The notes beneath the pieces are model-generated. The model ran no database searches. It had not been told where the DNA came from and saw only the letters and a program-made list of their open reading frames with translations. A program made the translations under genes and the position numbers. From the NCBI GenBank assembly GCA_019416265.1, contig DXXQ01000251.1:1-21748 (forward strand): DNA of 21,748 nt. The letters run 5' to 3'. Shown piece after piece: positions 14,686-21,748 of the stretch. Positions within the stretch are counted from its first letter, which is position 1; each line of letters opens with the position of its first letter. The stretch is from Clostridiales bacterium (GTDB lineage: Bacteria > Bacillota > Clostridia > Lachnospirales > Lachnospiraceae).

Positions 14686-15831
14686 ATGAAAATTCGAATG
14701 TATAATGTGGGATTCGGCGACTGCTTCTGTCTTCGGGACCGCAGAAAAAGCCTGCTTGTGGACTTTGGGACAAGCAACAGTAAAATTGAGGGAAGACCGA
14801 GAAAAGAAGCGTTTGATGTAATTATTTCGGACCTTACGACCATTGAACGCAAGAATCTTCTTCTGACGCATTTTCACCTGGATCATCTTTCCGGGCTTCT
14901 TTATATGATGAAGAACAGGAGCAGCGCCTATGAATTTGGGAAAATATATCTGCCGGATGTTTTTTCTTCAGAGGGGATGACGAAAACGCTGGTGCTTCTC
15001 CTTCTGGCAGATCTGGTGAAGGATTCCTGTCTTCCAAGCCGTCAGGTCAGTTTCTTTGCTCTTGTGGAAGCTCTGGTAAAAAAGCCCCAGAAGGTAGAAC
15101 TTTTAAGCAGGGGAAAAATTTTCGAGGAAAAATACCAGGCTCTTTGGCCGGATCGTGAGATCATTCTGGAAGAAACAGAGGAAGTGTACGAAAAAATTGT
15201 GGAAAACCATGAGAAAGTGATGGAAACCCTGTGGATATTTGCGCAAAAGCTCCGGAAAATCGTATACTCTATGACAGAAGAATGCAGGGAAAAAACAGAG
15301 CTTACAGAAACGAAGATGAGAGCCTTTGACCGGGAGTTTCGGGCTATGAGAAGTACGCCTGAGTTTGCGGAGCTGTTGGATTACCTTGACGAAAAGGAAG
15401 TGAAGCTTCGCAGGTTTAAGCATAAAATAAGCGTTGTATTTCAAAATGCAAAGGACGGAGAGCTGAATCTTCTTTTTACAGGAGATATACAGCCGAAGCA
15501 TATGGAAATGATCGCTTCAAACTATGATGGGAAGCTTCCTCTTTTTGACCATTACTGGTGCATAAAAGTGCCTTATCACGGAATACAGGAATATTATTTT
15601 GACTTCTCTGAATATACCCCGGAAAATATGCTTATTTCCAATGGGATCCACTTTGCAAACAGCAAAAAACAATCCAGGGAGCTTCGCACTTCTCCACAGT
15701 ACGGAGGGCTGTTTTACATTAATGATACCCATATGTACTGCTCCAACTGTGACTGCTGTGACGGCTATCAGGATGGCTGCAGCTGTAAGGAATGTGATAT
15801 TATATCTCCTGCTTATTATAAGGATATTTAA
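14686..15831 (+). CDS. MBL-fold hydrolase with helical insert and cysteine-rich tail
   Basis: A 381-residue metallo-beta-lactamase-fold protein closest in layout to the ComEC/Rec2-type MBL hydrolases. MxxYNVGFGDCFC at the start is the usual first strand, LLVDFGTS the second, and THFHLDHLSG supplies the metal ligands H62, H64, D66 and H67. FTGDI gives D267 and VPYHG gives H298. Between the motifs lies a long charged, largely helical insert (about 90-245) with heptad-like E/K/L repeats at 155-215. The C-terminus holds seven cysteines in 19 residues (352, 355, 357, 358, 365, 367, 370), a likely extra metal or redox site. There is no membrane segment or signal peptide, so a soluble cytoplasmic phosphodiesterase or nuclease is likely; the substrate is unknown. 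GGAGGG precedes the ATG. Confidence 0.8.
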   Translation: MKIRMYNVGFGDCFCLRDRRKSLLVDFGTSNSKIEGRPRKEAFDVIISDLTTIERKNLLLTHFHLDHLSGLLYMMKNRSSAYEFGKIYLPDVFSSEGMTKTLVLLLLADLVKDSCLPSRQVSFFALVEALVKKPQKVELLSRGKIFEEKYQALWPDREIILEETEEVYEKIVENHEKVMETLWIFAQKLRKIVYSMTEECREKTELTETKMRAFDREFRAMRSTPEFAELLDYLDEKEVKLRRFKHKISVVFQNAKDGELNLLFTGDIQPKHMEMIASNYDGKLPLFDHYWCIKVPYHGIQEYYFDFSEYTPENMLISNGIHFANSKKQSRELRTSPQYGGLFYINDTHMYCSNCDCCDGYQDGCSCKECDIISPAYYKDI

Positions 15832-15877
15832 AAGAGAAAGAAGCTGTACACTGGTTTTATATAAGGAGTGAGTGGAA

Positions 15878-16636
15878 GTGATTTACGATTTTGAACAGGC
15901 AAAAGAAGCCTTTGAAACATATCTGGATGGCTATGACAGGACGCAGCCGAAGATACAGTTAAAAATCATACATACCTATGGAGTGGTGGAGGCTGCCGGA
16001 AAAATAGCGGGCAGAATGAAGCTTTCCAGGGAAGACAGAGAGCTGGCAGAGATCATTGCACTGCTCCATGATATCGGACGTTTCGAGCAGCTGAAAAGAT
16101 TTGACAGTTTTCAGCCTGAAACGATGAATCATGCGGCATTCGGGGCAGAGCTTCTCTTTGGCGAACAAAAAATGATCCGAAGATTTGTAAAAGATGATAC
16201 CTGGGACGAGTTGATCTGTACGGCAATTGCAAAGCACAGCGACTTTAAACTGGAAGGGATAACAGATGAAAGAACGCTTCTTCATGCCCGTCTGATCCGG
16301 GATGCGGATAAGCTGGACAATTGTCGTGTAAAGCTGGAGGAGTCTCTGGAAGTTTTATTAGGAGAGACTGCTTCGGAGGTAGGAAAAGAGGAAATTTCTC
16401 CTAAAGTATGGGAATATTGTCTTAACAGGGAATCGGTTTTATCTGCAGACAGAAAGACAAAAATGGATTACTGGATCTCTTATATGGCACAGTATTTTGA
16501 CATTAATTTCCGGGAAACCCGTGAGATTATTATGGAAAATAATTACAACCGGCGTATTGCAGACAGAATACCTTATGAGAATCCGGATACTGCAGAAAAG
16601 GTGGAGATTCTTGTAAAAATGTTAGAATGTATTTAA
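15878..16636 (+). CDS. HD domain phosphohydrolase
   Basis: A 252-residue metal-dependent phosphohydrolase of the HD superfamily. The signature is H32 in IIHTYG, the HD pair at H64-D65 in LLHDIGRFEQ, H85 in MNHAAFG, H120 in AKHSD, and D142/D144 in RDADKLDN. The many conserved histidines fit a di-metal site acting on nucleotides or a phosphodiester. The start is a GTG: AAGGAG (15863-15868) lies nine bases before GTG 15878 but only three before the other in-frame GTG at 15872, so the later codon is preferred. The protein is cytoplasmic. It lies 46 bases after the MBL gene and 32 before the EndoQ gene. Nucleotide clean-up is a plausible role but is inference. Confidence 0.86.
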   Translation: MIYDFEQAKEAFETYLDGYDRTQPKIQLKIIHTYGVVEAAGKIAGRMKLSREDRELAEIIALLHDIGRFEQLKRFDSFQPETMNHAAFGAELLFGEQKMIRRFVKDDTWDELICTAIAKHSDFKLEGITDERTLLHARLIRDADKLDNCRVKLEESLEVLLGETASEVGKEEISPKVWEYCLNRESVLSADRKTKMDYWISYMAQYFDINFRETREIIMENNYNRRIADRIPYENPDTAEKVEILVKMLECI

Positions 16637-16668
16637 AGAATCTGAAGAATGATATGAGGTGATGACAG

Positions 16669-17892
16669 TTGAAGGCGATTGCAGATCTTCACATCCACTC
16701 CCGATATTCCATGGCGACAAGCAAAGACGGAACGCCTGAAAATCTGGAGCTTTGGGCAAGAAAAAAGGGGATTTCCATTCTTGGAACAGGAGACTTTACC
16801 CATGAAAAATGGAGAGAAGAGCTGAAAGAGGCTATGGTTTCCGCAGAGGATGGATTTTATAAATTAAAGGATGAAAAACGTCTGCCGGAAGCAGAAAAGA
16901 TGAAAGATCAGACAGTAAGATTTGTGGTTTCCGGAGAGATAAGCTGTATTTACAAGAAGAATGGAAAAACCAGAAAAGCACACCATCTGATTCTTCTGCC
17001 CGGAATTGAGGAAGCAGAAAAGATGGCGAAAAAGCTGGAGAAAATAGGGAATATTCATTCAGACGGAAGACCGATTCTAGGACTGGACAGCCGTGATCTT
17101 CTGGAAATCATGTTAGAGGCAAGCCCTGAAGGAATCTTTATTCCCGCCCATATCTGGACGCCTCATTTCTCTGTTCTTGGTGCGAAATCCGGATTCGATT
17201 CCCTGGAAGAATGCTTTGAGGATCTGACACCCTATATACATGCACTGGAGACAGGGCTGTCTTCCGATCCTCCTATGAACTGGAGGATCTCGTCGCTGGA
17301 TCGGTATCAGCTGGTGTCCAATTCAGATGCACATTCGCCGTCAAAGATAGGAAGAGAAGCCAATCTTCTGGATATAGAGCTGTCTTATGAAGGTCTTTCT
17401 CGTGCTCTGTGCAGAGGGGAAGGGCTTCTGGGAACTGTGGAATTTTTCCCTGAAGAGGGGAAATATCATTACGACGGACATAGAAAGTGCGAGGTCTGTC
17501 TGACACCGGAAGAAGCAGAAAAAATGGGGAATATCTGTCCTGTATGCGGGAAAAAACTGACCATGGGTGTGGAACACAGGATAGAGCAGCTTGCAGACCG
17601 TAAATACGGATACAGAAAAGAAAATGCGAAAGAATTTGAAAGTCTGGTTCCGTTGGCAGAGGTGATCGCTTCCTGTATGGGATATTCCTCCGGAAGTAAA
17701 AAAGTACAGAGCTGCTACGAAAATATGTTGGAAAAACTGGGACCGGAATTTGAAATTCTCCGAAGGGTTCCGGCAGAGGATATCAAGGCAGTTTCCGATG
17801 AAAATGTGGCGGCTGGGATTGAAGGAATCCGTCAAAAAAAGGTGAAAAAAATCCCGGGATTTGACGGAAAATACGGAAAAATTTTGTTCTGA
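16669..17892 (+). CDS. endonuclease Q family protein (PHP domain)
   Basis: A 407-residue homologue of archaeal EndoQ and its Bacillus relative, which nick DNA 5' to deaminated bases (uracil, hypoxanthine, xanthine) and abasic sites. The N-terminal PHP domain has ADLHIHSRYS with D6, H8 and H10, the family signature SKDGTPENL, then GTGDFTH with D42 and H45, E90 in SGEIS, HH at 105-106, PAHIWTPHFS with H161 and H166, and NSDAHSP with D220 and H222. A zinc-ribbon follows with C274, C277, C290 and C293, and a C-terminal helical part from about 300. The start is TTG, fixed by GAGGTGAT (16656-16663) and by the position of the HxH at the N-terminus. Length and motifs match the family throughout. Confidence 0.9.
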   Translation: MKAIADLHIHSRYSMATSKDGTPENLELWARKKGISILGTGDFTHEKWREELKEAMVSAEDGFYKLKDEKRLPEAEKMKDQTVRFVVSGEISCIYKKNGKTRKAHHLILLPGIEEAEKMAKKLEKIGNIHSDGRPILGLDSRDLLEIMLEASPEGIFIPAHIWTPHFSVLGAKSGFDSLEECFEDLTPYIHALETGLSSDPPMNWRISSLDRYQLVSNSDAHSPSKIGREANLLDIELSYEGLSRALCRGEGLLGTVEFFPEEGKYHYDGHRKCEVCLTPEEAEKMGNICPVCGKKLTMGVEHRIEQLADRKYGYRKENAKEFESLVPLAEVIASCMGYSSGSKKVQSCYENMLEKLGPEFEILRRVPAEDIKAVSDENVAAGIEGIRQKKVKKIPGFDGKYGKILF

Positions 17893-17932
17893 TTTGTGAA
17901 AAAATAAGGTATATTTTTTGGAAAAAAAGGTG

Positions 17933-17938
17933 TATACT
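17933..17938 (+). promoter_or_regulatory. possible -10 box amid phased A-tracts
   Basis: TATACT (17933-17938) is preceded by a TG dinucleotide, but no -35 box is found at the right distance. Runs of A or T at 17899-17904, 17914-17919, 17922-17928 and 17942-17947 could bend the DNA or serve as an UP element. It may start a second transcript in the run. Confidence 0.3.
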
Positions 17939-17978
17939 TTGAAAAAATATGCCTTGTCCATAATAAAAAGGAGAAGAA

Positions 17979-18443
17979 ATGAGCAAAAAAATTGGTGTTA
18001 TTTCAGATACACATGGACTTTTACGGCTGAATGTAATGGAAATTCTTCAGACCTGTGACTGTATCATTCACGCAGGAGATTTTGACAGGGAAGAGATTCT
18101 GGAGGCAATCCAGCCTCTGGCTTCCATTTATGCAGTGAAAGGGAATAACGATTTCTGGGCAAGAAAACTCCGCAGAAGTCTCACCTTTACAATTGAAGGG
18201 GTGAATTTTTTCCTTGTGCACGACAGGGCGGATGTTGCGAGAAATCTTGGGGATACGGATGTTGTGATCTTTGGACACAGCCACCGGTATTTCAATGAAG
18301 TGATAGACGGCAGACTCTGGCTGAATCCCGGAAGCTGCGGCTATCAGAGATTCGGCGGAGAGGCATCTATGGTTGTTATGACAGTGGATGAGGGGAAATA
18401 CGAGATTGAGAAAATTGTAGTTGAAAAAGAAAGAAGGCTGTAG
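17979..18443 (+). CDS. metallophosphoesterase, YfcE/MJ0936 family
   Basis: A 154-residue calcineurin-like phosphodiesterase. All five metal motifs are present: SDTHG with D10 and H12, HAGDF with D34, GNND (55-58), VHD with H81, and GHSH with H100 and H102. The compact size with no C-terminal extension matches YfcE/MJ0936-type phosphodiesterases, which act on 2',3'-cyclic or model phosphodiesters in vitro; the natural substrate is unclear. AAAGGAG lies seven bases before the ATG. It follows EndoQ by 86 bases that include AT-rich, possibly curved DNA and a possible -10 element, so it may be partly independent of the upstream operon. Confidence 0.92.
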   Translation: MSKKIGVISDTHGLLRLNVMEILQTCDCIIHAGDFDREEILEAIQPLASIYAVKGNNDFWARKLRRSLTFTIEGVNFFLVHDRADVARNLGDTDVVIFGHSHRYFNEVIDGRLWLNPGSCGYQRFGGEASMVVMTVDEGKYEIEKIVVEKERRL

Positions 18444-18479
18444 AATCACAGACTATAAAAAGAAAGAAGGTGTCTGTTT

Positions 18480-18965
18480 TTGGAAGAGAAAAAAGAAGAA
18501 AAACGGGACTGGAAAATGATTATCGGTATGACGCTTTTTATTCTTATTTTTGCTGTTATCGGAGGCTCTTTCTGGAAAATGGTAGGAAAGGAAGCTGAAA
18601 AAGTAAAGGAAGAAGAAGCAAGAGCAGAGGCTGAAGCAATTACCGCGATCTACCTGGAAACAGGAGAATATCTGAAAAAACCATTGTTTGCTGACGTTGC
18701 AAATGAGATGTTTTTTACTGCAGAGATTCCGGGGGAAGGTATCTATAACAAAAAGGGAAAGCTGATCGAAGGCGATGTACTTGAAATCGGCGATGTGGTG
18801 AAAATATACGGAAATGGAATCATAACAAGATCCGATCCCGGGCAGTATGCAGAGGTGACAAAAATGCAGAGAGTACGGCGGGCGGATCTTGAGGAAACCC
18901 AGAAATATCTGGATCTGGCAGAGGAGAGATACTGTACAGAGGATGAAAGGGAAGAAAGGCAGTAA
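18480..18965 (+). CDS. small membrane-anchored protein with C-terminal OB-like domain
   Basis: A 161-residue protein not assigned to a named gene. Residues 1-12 are charged (KK, EE, RD) and followed by one hydrophobic helix (about 13-33); a strongly charged helical stretch (37-53, rich in K/E/A) comes next, then a globular part (about 55-135) with alternating hydrophobic strands GEGIYN, GDVLEIGDVVKIYG and AEVTKMQRV. That segment resembles the small OB-like domains of DUF3221-type extracytoplasmic proteins. The short N-tail and positive flank suggest an N-in topology with the domain outside. The start is TTG, with AGAAGG (18465-18470) nine bases before it. It sits between the phosphoesterase and lrgA genes and is probably cotranscribed with both. 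Confidence 0.65.
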   Translation: MEEKKEEKRDWKMIIGMTLFILIFAVIGGSFWKMVGKEAEKVKEEEARAEAEAITAIYLETGEYLKKPLFADVANEMFFTAEIPGEGIYNKKGKLIEGDVLEIGDVVKIYGNGIITRSDPGQYAEVTKMQRVRRADLEETQKYLDLAEERYCTEDEREERQ

Positions 18966-18987
18966 GGAGAATAGGGAAGGATAAACG

Positions 18988-19353
18988 ATGAAATATATAA
19001 AGCAATTTTTGATCATACTGCTGATTTCGGCGTTGGGAGAAGGACTGTATGTTCTGCTTCCTCTGCCGATCCCGGCAAGTGTTTATGGACTGGTTTTAAT
19101 GCTGGCAGCTTTGATAAGTAAAGTTTTAAAGGTAGAACAGGTAAAGGAGACAGCGGATTTTCTTATAGAGATCATGCCTGTGATGTTTATTCCTGCAGGG
19201 GTTGGACTTCTGACTGCATGGGGAGATCTGAAGCCGATCTGGATACCAATTTCCGTGATCATCGTGGTCACAACAGTATTTGTCATGGTAGTGACCGGAT
19301 GGGTCACACAGGCTGTAATACGCAGAAACAGGAAGGGAGAAAATCATGGCTGA
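18988..19353 (+). CDS. lrgA: LrgA/CidA family holin-like protein
   Basis: A 121-residue integral membrane protein of the LrgA/CidA family, with about four hydrophobic helices. Family motifs are LPLPIPASVYGLVLML (25-40) and IMPVMFIPAGVGLL (about 62-75), and the basic C-terminus RRNRKG is typical. LrgA/CidA pairs affect autolysis and, in several species, carry metabolites such as pyruvate; the role here is inferred from family. AGGGAAGGA precedes the ATG. Its last eight bases overlap the start of lrgB, the classic coupled arrangement. No LytS/LytR-type regulator is in the window. Confidence 0.9.
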   Translation: MKYIKQFLIILLISALGEGLYVLLPLPIPASVYGLVLMLAALISKVLKVEQVKETADFLIEIMPVMFIPAGVGLLTAWGDLKPIWIPISVIIVVTTVFVMVVTGWVTQAVIRRNRKGENHG

Positions 19354-20038
19354 GTTTATAGAAAATTCCGTGTTTTTCGGAGCTGCGATCAGTCTTCTTG
19401 CCTATGAGCTCGGTCTGATCCTCAAGAAAAAATTTAAGCTTGCAATTTTTAATCCTCTGCTGATCGCAATTCTATGCGTAATGGGAGCGCTGGTCGTTCT
19501 CGATATGGATTATGAGACTTATAATGAGGGAGGACGATACATAAGTTACCTTCTTACCCCTGCTACGGTATGCCTGGCAGTACCCCTGTATCAGCAGCTT
19601 ACCTTGCTGAAAAAGAATATAAAAGCAGTTGCTGCGGGAATCATATCCGGCGTTCTTGCAAGCGGAGTCAGCGTATTTCTCCTTGCCTGGCTGTTCGGAC
19701 TTTCCCATGAGGAGTATGTAACGCTTCTTCCCAAATCCATTACAACGGCAATCGGGATGGGCGTTTCCGAAGAGCTTGGAGGGATTGTGACCATCACAGT
19801 GGCTGTGATCATTATTACCGGAGTTCTGGGAAATATGATCGCAGAAACCGTTCTGAAAATAGCTCATATTGAGGAGCCGGTTGCCAAAGGGCTTGCCATT
19901 GGAACCTCCGCCCATGCGGTAGGAACTGCAAAGGCCATGGAGCTTGGTCAGGTGGAGGGCGCCATGAGCAGCCTTGCCATAGCAGTGGCAGGACTTCTGA
20001 CAGTGATCGCAGCCTCTGTATTTGCCCAGCTGATGTAG
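19346..20038 (+). CDS. lrgB: LrgB family protein
   Basis: A 230-residue polytopic partner of LrgA, with seven or so hydrophobic segments. Highly conserved blocks are present: TPATVCLAVPLYQQ (72-85), LLPKSITTAIGMGVSEELGG (about 127-146), and GTSAHAVGTAKAMELG (about 186-201). The ATG overlaps the lrgA stop region by eight bases, so translation is coupled. The length is standard. The pair controls murein hydrolase activity or export of small organic acids in other Bacillota. A strong terminator lies 48 bases after the stop and marks the end of the long co-directional run. Confidence 0.93.
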   Translation: MAEFIENSVFFGAAISLLAYELGLILKKKFKLAIFNPLLIAILCVMGALVVLDMDYETYNEGGRYISYLLTPATVCLAVPLYQQLTLLKKNIKAVAAGIISGVLASGVSVFLLAWLFGLSHEEYVTLLPKSITTAIGMGVSEELGGIVTITVAVIIITGVLGNMIAETVLKIAHIEEPVAKGLAIGTSAHAVGTAKAMELGQVEGAMSSLAIAVAGLLTVIAASVFAQLM

Positions 20039-20085
20039 CAGGAACCGTTGATAAAATACTGCAAAAATCACAAATAAAATTCCGG

Positions 20086-20123
20086 AAACTCCTGTATGCC
20101 AGGCGGCATATGGGAGTTTTTTT
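20086..20123 (+). terminator. rho-independent terminator after lrgB
   Basis: A 15-base-pair stem (20086-20100 with 20105-20119) closes on an AGGC loop and is followed by a run of T (20117-20123). Two G-T pairs are the only deviations. Confidence 0.92.
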
Positions 20124-20201
20124 GAAAATAAACAAATGTTCTGTAAAAGCATATATATCCCGTTTTATTGGACTTATATTAGAGTATGATAACACTATAC
20201 A

Positions 20202-20227
20202 GAAAATATGTTCGGAAAATATGTTCG
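20202..20227 (+). repeat. perfect 13-base tandem duplication in leader
   Basis: GAAAATATGTTCG occurs twice in a row (20202-20214 and 20215-20227), about 30 bases before the next start codon. It lies downstream of a weak promoter-like pair, TTGGAC at 20168-20173 and TGATAACAC around 20187-20195. The repeat could be a regulator site pair or a replication-slippage duplication. Confidence 0.8.
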
Positions 20228-20256
20228 ATAAAAACGCCACCAGGGAGGAAAAAAAG

Positions 20257-20529
20257 ATGTGGAATACAGAAGGAAGTTTAAGAAATGATAAAGTGATCGC
20301 ATTTGCAGATTATCACGGCAGCCATGACAGGGCTGTGAAGGAAGCCGGCAGAAGCAGGAAGCTTTCCCGCACGATGGCAATGATTCTGGGGATTGCAGTG
20401 ACTCTGGAGATCATGATTGCAGGTGCTATGATTTTTAATATTGATTTTCACGGTGCAGACGGTATTGCTCTTATCTTTGCCTTTATGGTATTATATTTTG
20501 GAGTGGTAGCAGTTTTGACAGATAAGTGA
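20257..20529 (+). CDS. small two-helix membrane protein
   Basis: A 90-residue protein of unknown function. A hydrophilic N-terminus (1-38) with several charged and His residues (ADYHGSHDRAVKEAGRSRK) precedes two hydrophobic helices at about 40-60 and 68-87; the tail TDK is short. The frame stays open back to ATG 20110, but that start lies within the terminator hairpin. GGGAGG (20243-20248) eight bases before ATG 20257 fixes the start. No enzyme motif is seen. By context it could be a membrane partner of the WYL regulator that begins 61 bases later, but nothing proves this. Confidence 0.7.
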   Translation: MWNTEGSLRNDKVIAFADYHGSHDRAVKEAGRSRKLSRTMAMILGIAVTLEIMIAGAMIFNIDFHGADGIALIFAFMVLYFGVVAVLTDK

Positions 20530-20533
20530 TCCT

Positions 20534-20570
20534 CCGTCTCAGGGATAATGTTTGATTTGAGCCGGGACGG
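20534..20570 (+). repeat. imperfect hairpin between membrane protein and WYL gene
   Basis: CCGTCTC (20534-20540) can pair with GGGACGG (20564-20570), with one U-G pair and a 23-base loop. It lacks a T-run, so it is not a clear terminator; it may weaken transcription into or translation of the next gene. Confidence 0.35.
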
Positions 20571-20590
20571 CAGAAACAGAGGGTGAAGGT

Positions 20591-21577
20591 GTGGCGAGAT
20601 CTTTTGGTCAGAAAATAAAAATTCTGCATCTGATGCGGATGTTTATGGAAAAAACAGATGAAAGGAATCCTATGACAGTCAAAGAAATCATAGGGTATCT
20701 GGGAGAGTTCGGCATCAGTGTAGAACGGAAGACAGTTTATGACGATATTGAAACGCTTAGAGTTTTCGGGATGGACATCGTGAATCGGAGAGAGAAGCCG
20801 TCAGGCTTTTATCTGGCAGGAAGAGAGTTTGAGCTTGCAGAGCTGAAGATTCTGGTGGATGCGGTTCAGTCTTCCAGGTTTATTACCAGCCGGAAATCCA
20901 ACCAGCTGATCCGTAAGCTTGAGGGGCTTGTCAGCGTCCATGATGCGAGACGGCTTCAGAAGCAGGTCTGTGTGGAGAACCGTATCAAGACTGCAAATGA
21001 AAGTATTTATTATAATATCGATAAGATTTATGAGGCGCTTTCTGACAACCATCAGATCAGCTTTCAGTATTATGAATGGACAGTTTCCAAAGAGATGCGC
21101 CTTCGCAGGGACGGAGCCAGATACCTGGTCAGCCCCTGGGAGATGATCTGGAAGGATGAAAACTATTATCTGATAGGTCTGGATGAAAAAAGCGGAATTG
21201 TGAAGCATTATCGGGTAGATAAGATGCTGAAGATTCATATGGAGAAGGAACCCAGAAACGGGGAGGAGCTGTTTCGCAGCTTTGATGCAGCCAGGTTTTC
21301 CTCCAGGACCTTCGGAATGTTCGGCGGCAGGGAAGAAACCCTGTGTCTGGAATTCGAGAACCGCTATGTGGGAGTTATCATCGATCACTTCGGAACAGAG
21401 GTTATGATATACAAGAAAGATGAAGGGCATTTTACCACTCTTGTGCGGGTAAATGTGAGCAGTCAGTTCTTTGGCTGGCTGGCCGGTCTTGGAGACGGGG
21501 CGGAAATTATTTCTCCTTCAGACGTAAGACAGGAATACCGGAGCTTTCTGGAGAACGCGCTGAAAAAATATAAATAA
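20591..21577 (+). CDS. WYL domain-containing transcriptional regulator
   Basis: A 328-residue regulator. An N-terminal winged helix (about 8-65) shows TVKEIIGYLGEFGISVERKTVYDDI, where the second helix pair is the DNA-binding unit and YDDIETL is the usual DeoR-like pattern. A linker leads to the WYL domain (about 138-215), with SPWEMIWKDENYYLIGLD and YRVDKM matching the ligand- or nucleic-acid-binding sandwich; SPWE stands at the motif's usual PW-x-x position. The WCX-type C-terminal extension (about 245-325) ends in SPSDVRQEYRSFLENALKKY. The start is GTG with GAGGGTGA upstream. WYL regulators control varied stress and defence loci, yet no defence system is seen beside it in this window; ligand unknown. 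Confidence 0.9.
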   Translation: MARSFGQKIKILHLMRMFMEKTDERNPMTVKEIIGYLGEFGISVERKTVYDDIETLRVFGMDIVNRREKPSGFYLAGREFELAELKILVDAVQSSRFITSRKSNQLIRKLEGLVSVHDARRLQKQVCVENRIKTANESIYYNIDKIYEALSDNHQISFQYYEWTVSKEMRLRRDGARYLVSPWEMIWKDENYYLIGLDEKSGIVKHYRVDKMLKIHMEKEPRNGEELFRSFDAARFSSRTFGMFGGREETLCLEFENRYVGVIIDHFGTEVMIYKKDEGHFTTLVRVNVSSQFFGWLAGLGDGAEIISPSDVRQEYRSFLENALKKYK

Positions 21578-21737
21578 AAGATAAAGAAGTAAAAATAAAC
21601 AGGAAATATAAGTTTGAAACAATGAAGTAGCGAGTAGAGAATAAATTTGAGCATCACAAATAAGCCATCGTTGTGGTGGCTAAAAATTGAATATAGACGC
21701 AACACCTAATCAGGAAGCTGGTGAAGGAGCATCTTTG

Positions 21738-21748
21738 ATGAGATATCC
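21738..21748 (+). CDS. possible start of next gene, truncated by window end
   Basis: AAGGAG (21724-21729) lies eight bases before an ATG at 21738, which opens Met-Arg-Tyr before the sequence ends. A real gene is plausible from the spacing, but there is too little to name it. Confidence 0.4.

Noticed and set aside
20110..20256. Extended N-terminus of the small membrane protein from ATG 20110
   Set aside because: The codon lies inside the lrgB terminator, and the strong ribosome site is before ATG 20257.
21590..21737. T-box, lysine or other riboswitch before the right window edge
   Set aside because: Only short hairpins (21664-21680) were seen; none of the conserved T-box or riboswitch core motifs is present and the gene is cut off.

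Overview
The window reads as a chromosomal segment of a low-to-mid GC Gram-positive anaerobe, most likely a gut Lachnospiraceae (Clostridia, Bacillota). The basis is the strong AAGGAGG-type ribosome sites, Bacillota-type nagB, pgmB, PadR/HAAS and lrgAB genes, and sigma-A-like promoters. I can name neither genus nor species. No rRNA, tRNA, CRISPR array, transposase or phage gene was recognised, and no gap without a gene exceeds 300 bases.

Layout. Positions 1-1525 are visibly more AT-rich than the rest and carry a beta-phosphoglucomutase and a GNAT acetyltransferase, closed by a strong terminator. Positions 1644-2599 hold a PadR repressor with a HAAS-domain membrane protein behind a promoter with a dyad that looks self-regulated. 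Positions 2735-4801 are the amino-sugar module nagB-nagA with its own promoter and terminator. On the minus strand, 4832-7356 is pepT followed by a uracil permease, diverging from a membrane-dipeptidase and histidine-phosphatase pair (7578-9283). A secreted three-FN3 protein (9333-10349) and a solitary HicB-like protein (10565-10843) follow on the minus strand. The hicB leader contains a compact three-way-junction-like fold that I could not assign to any RNA family.

DNA repair is prominent from 11084 on: an OGG1/AlkA-type HhH-GPD glycosylase (+), endonuclease III (nth, -, followed by a MATE efflux pump), and an endonuclease Q homologue (+). EndoQ lies in a co-directional run at 14182-20038: GNAT, MBL hydrolase with a cysteine-rich tail, HD hydrolase, EndoQ, YfcE/MJ0936-type phosphoesterase, a membrane-anchored small protein, lrgA and lrgB, ended by a perfect-stem terminator at 20086-20123. 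The right end has a two-helix membrane protein with a 13-nt tandem duplication in its leader, a WYL-domain regulator, and possibly the first codons of another gene.

Most content is ordinary housekeeping: amino-sugar use, peptide use, pyrimidine uptake and base repair. The points most worth a second look are the structured hicB leader, the three base-lesion repair enzymes within about 7 kb including bacterial EndoQ, the MBL protein with a helical insert and a seven-cysteine tail, the PadR operator, and the duplicated leader element at 20202-20227. All function calls rest on motifs read by eye; no search was run.
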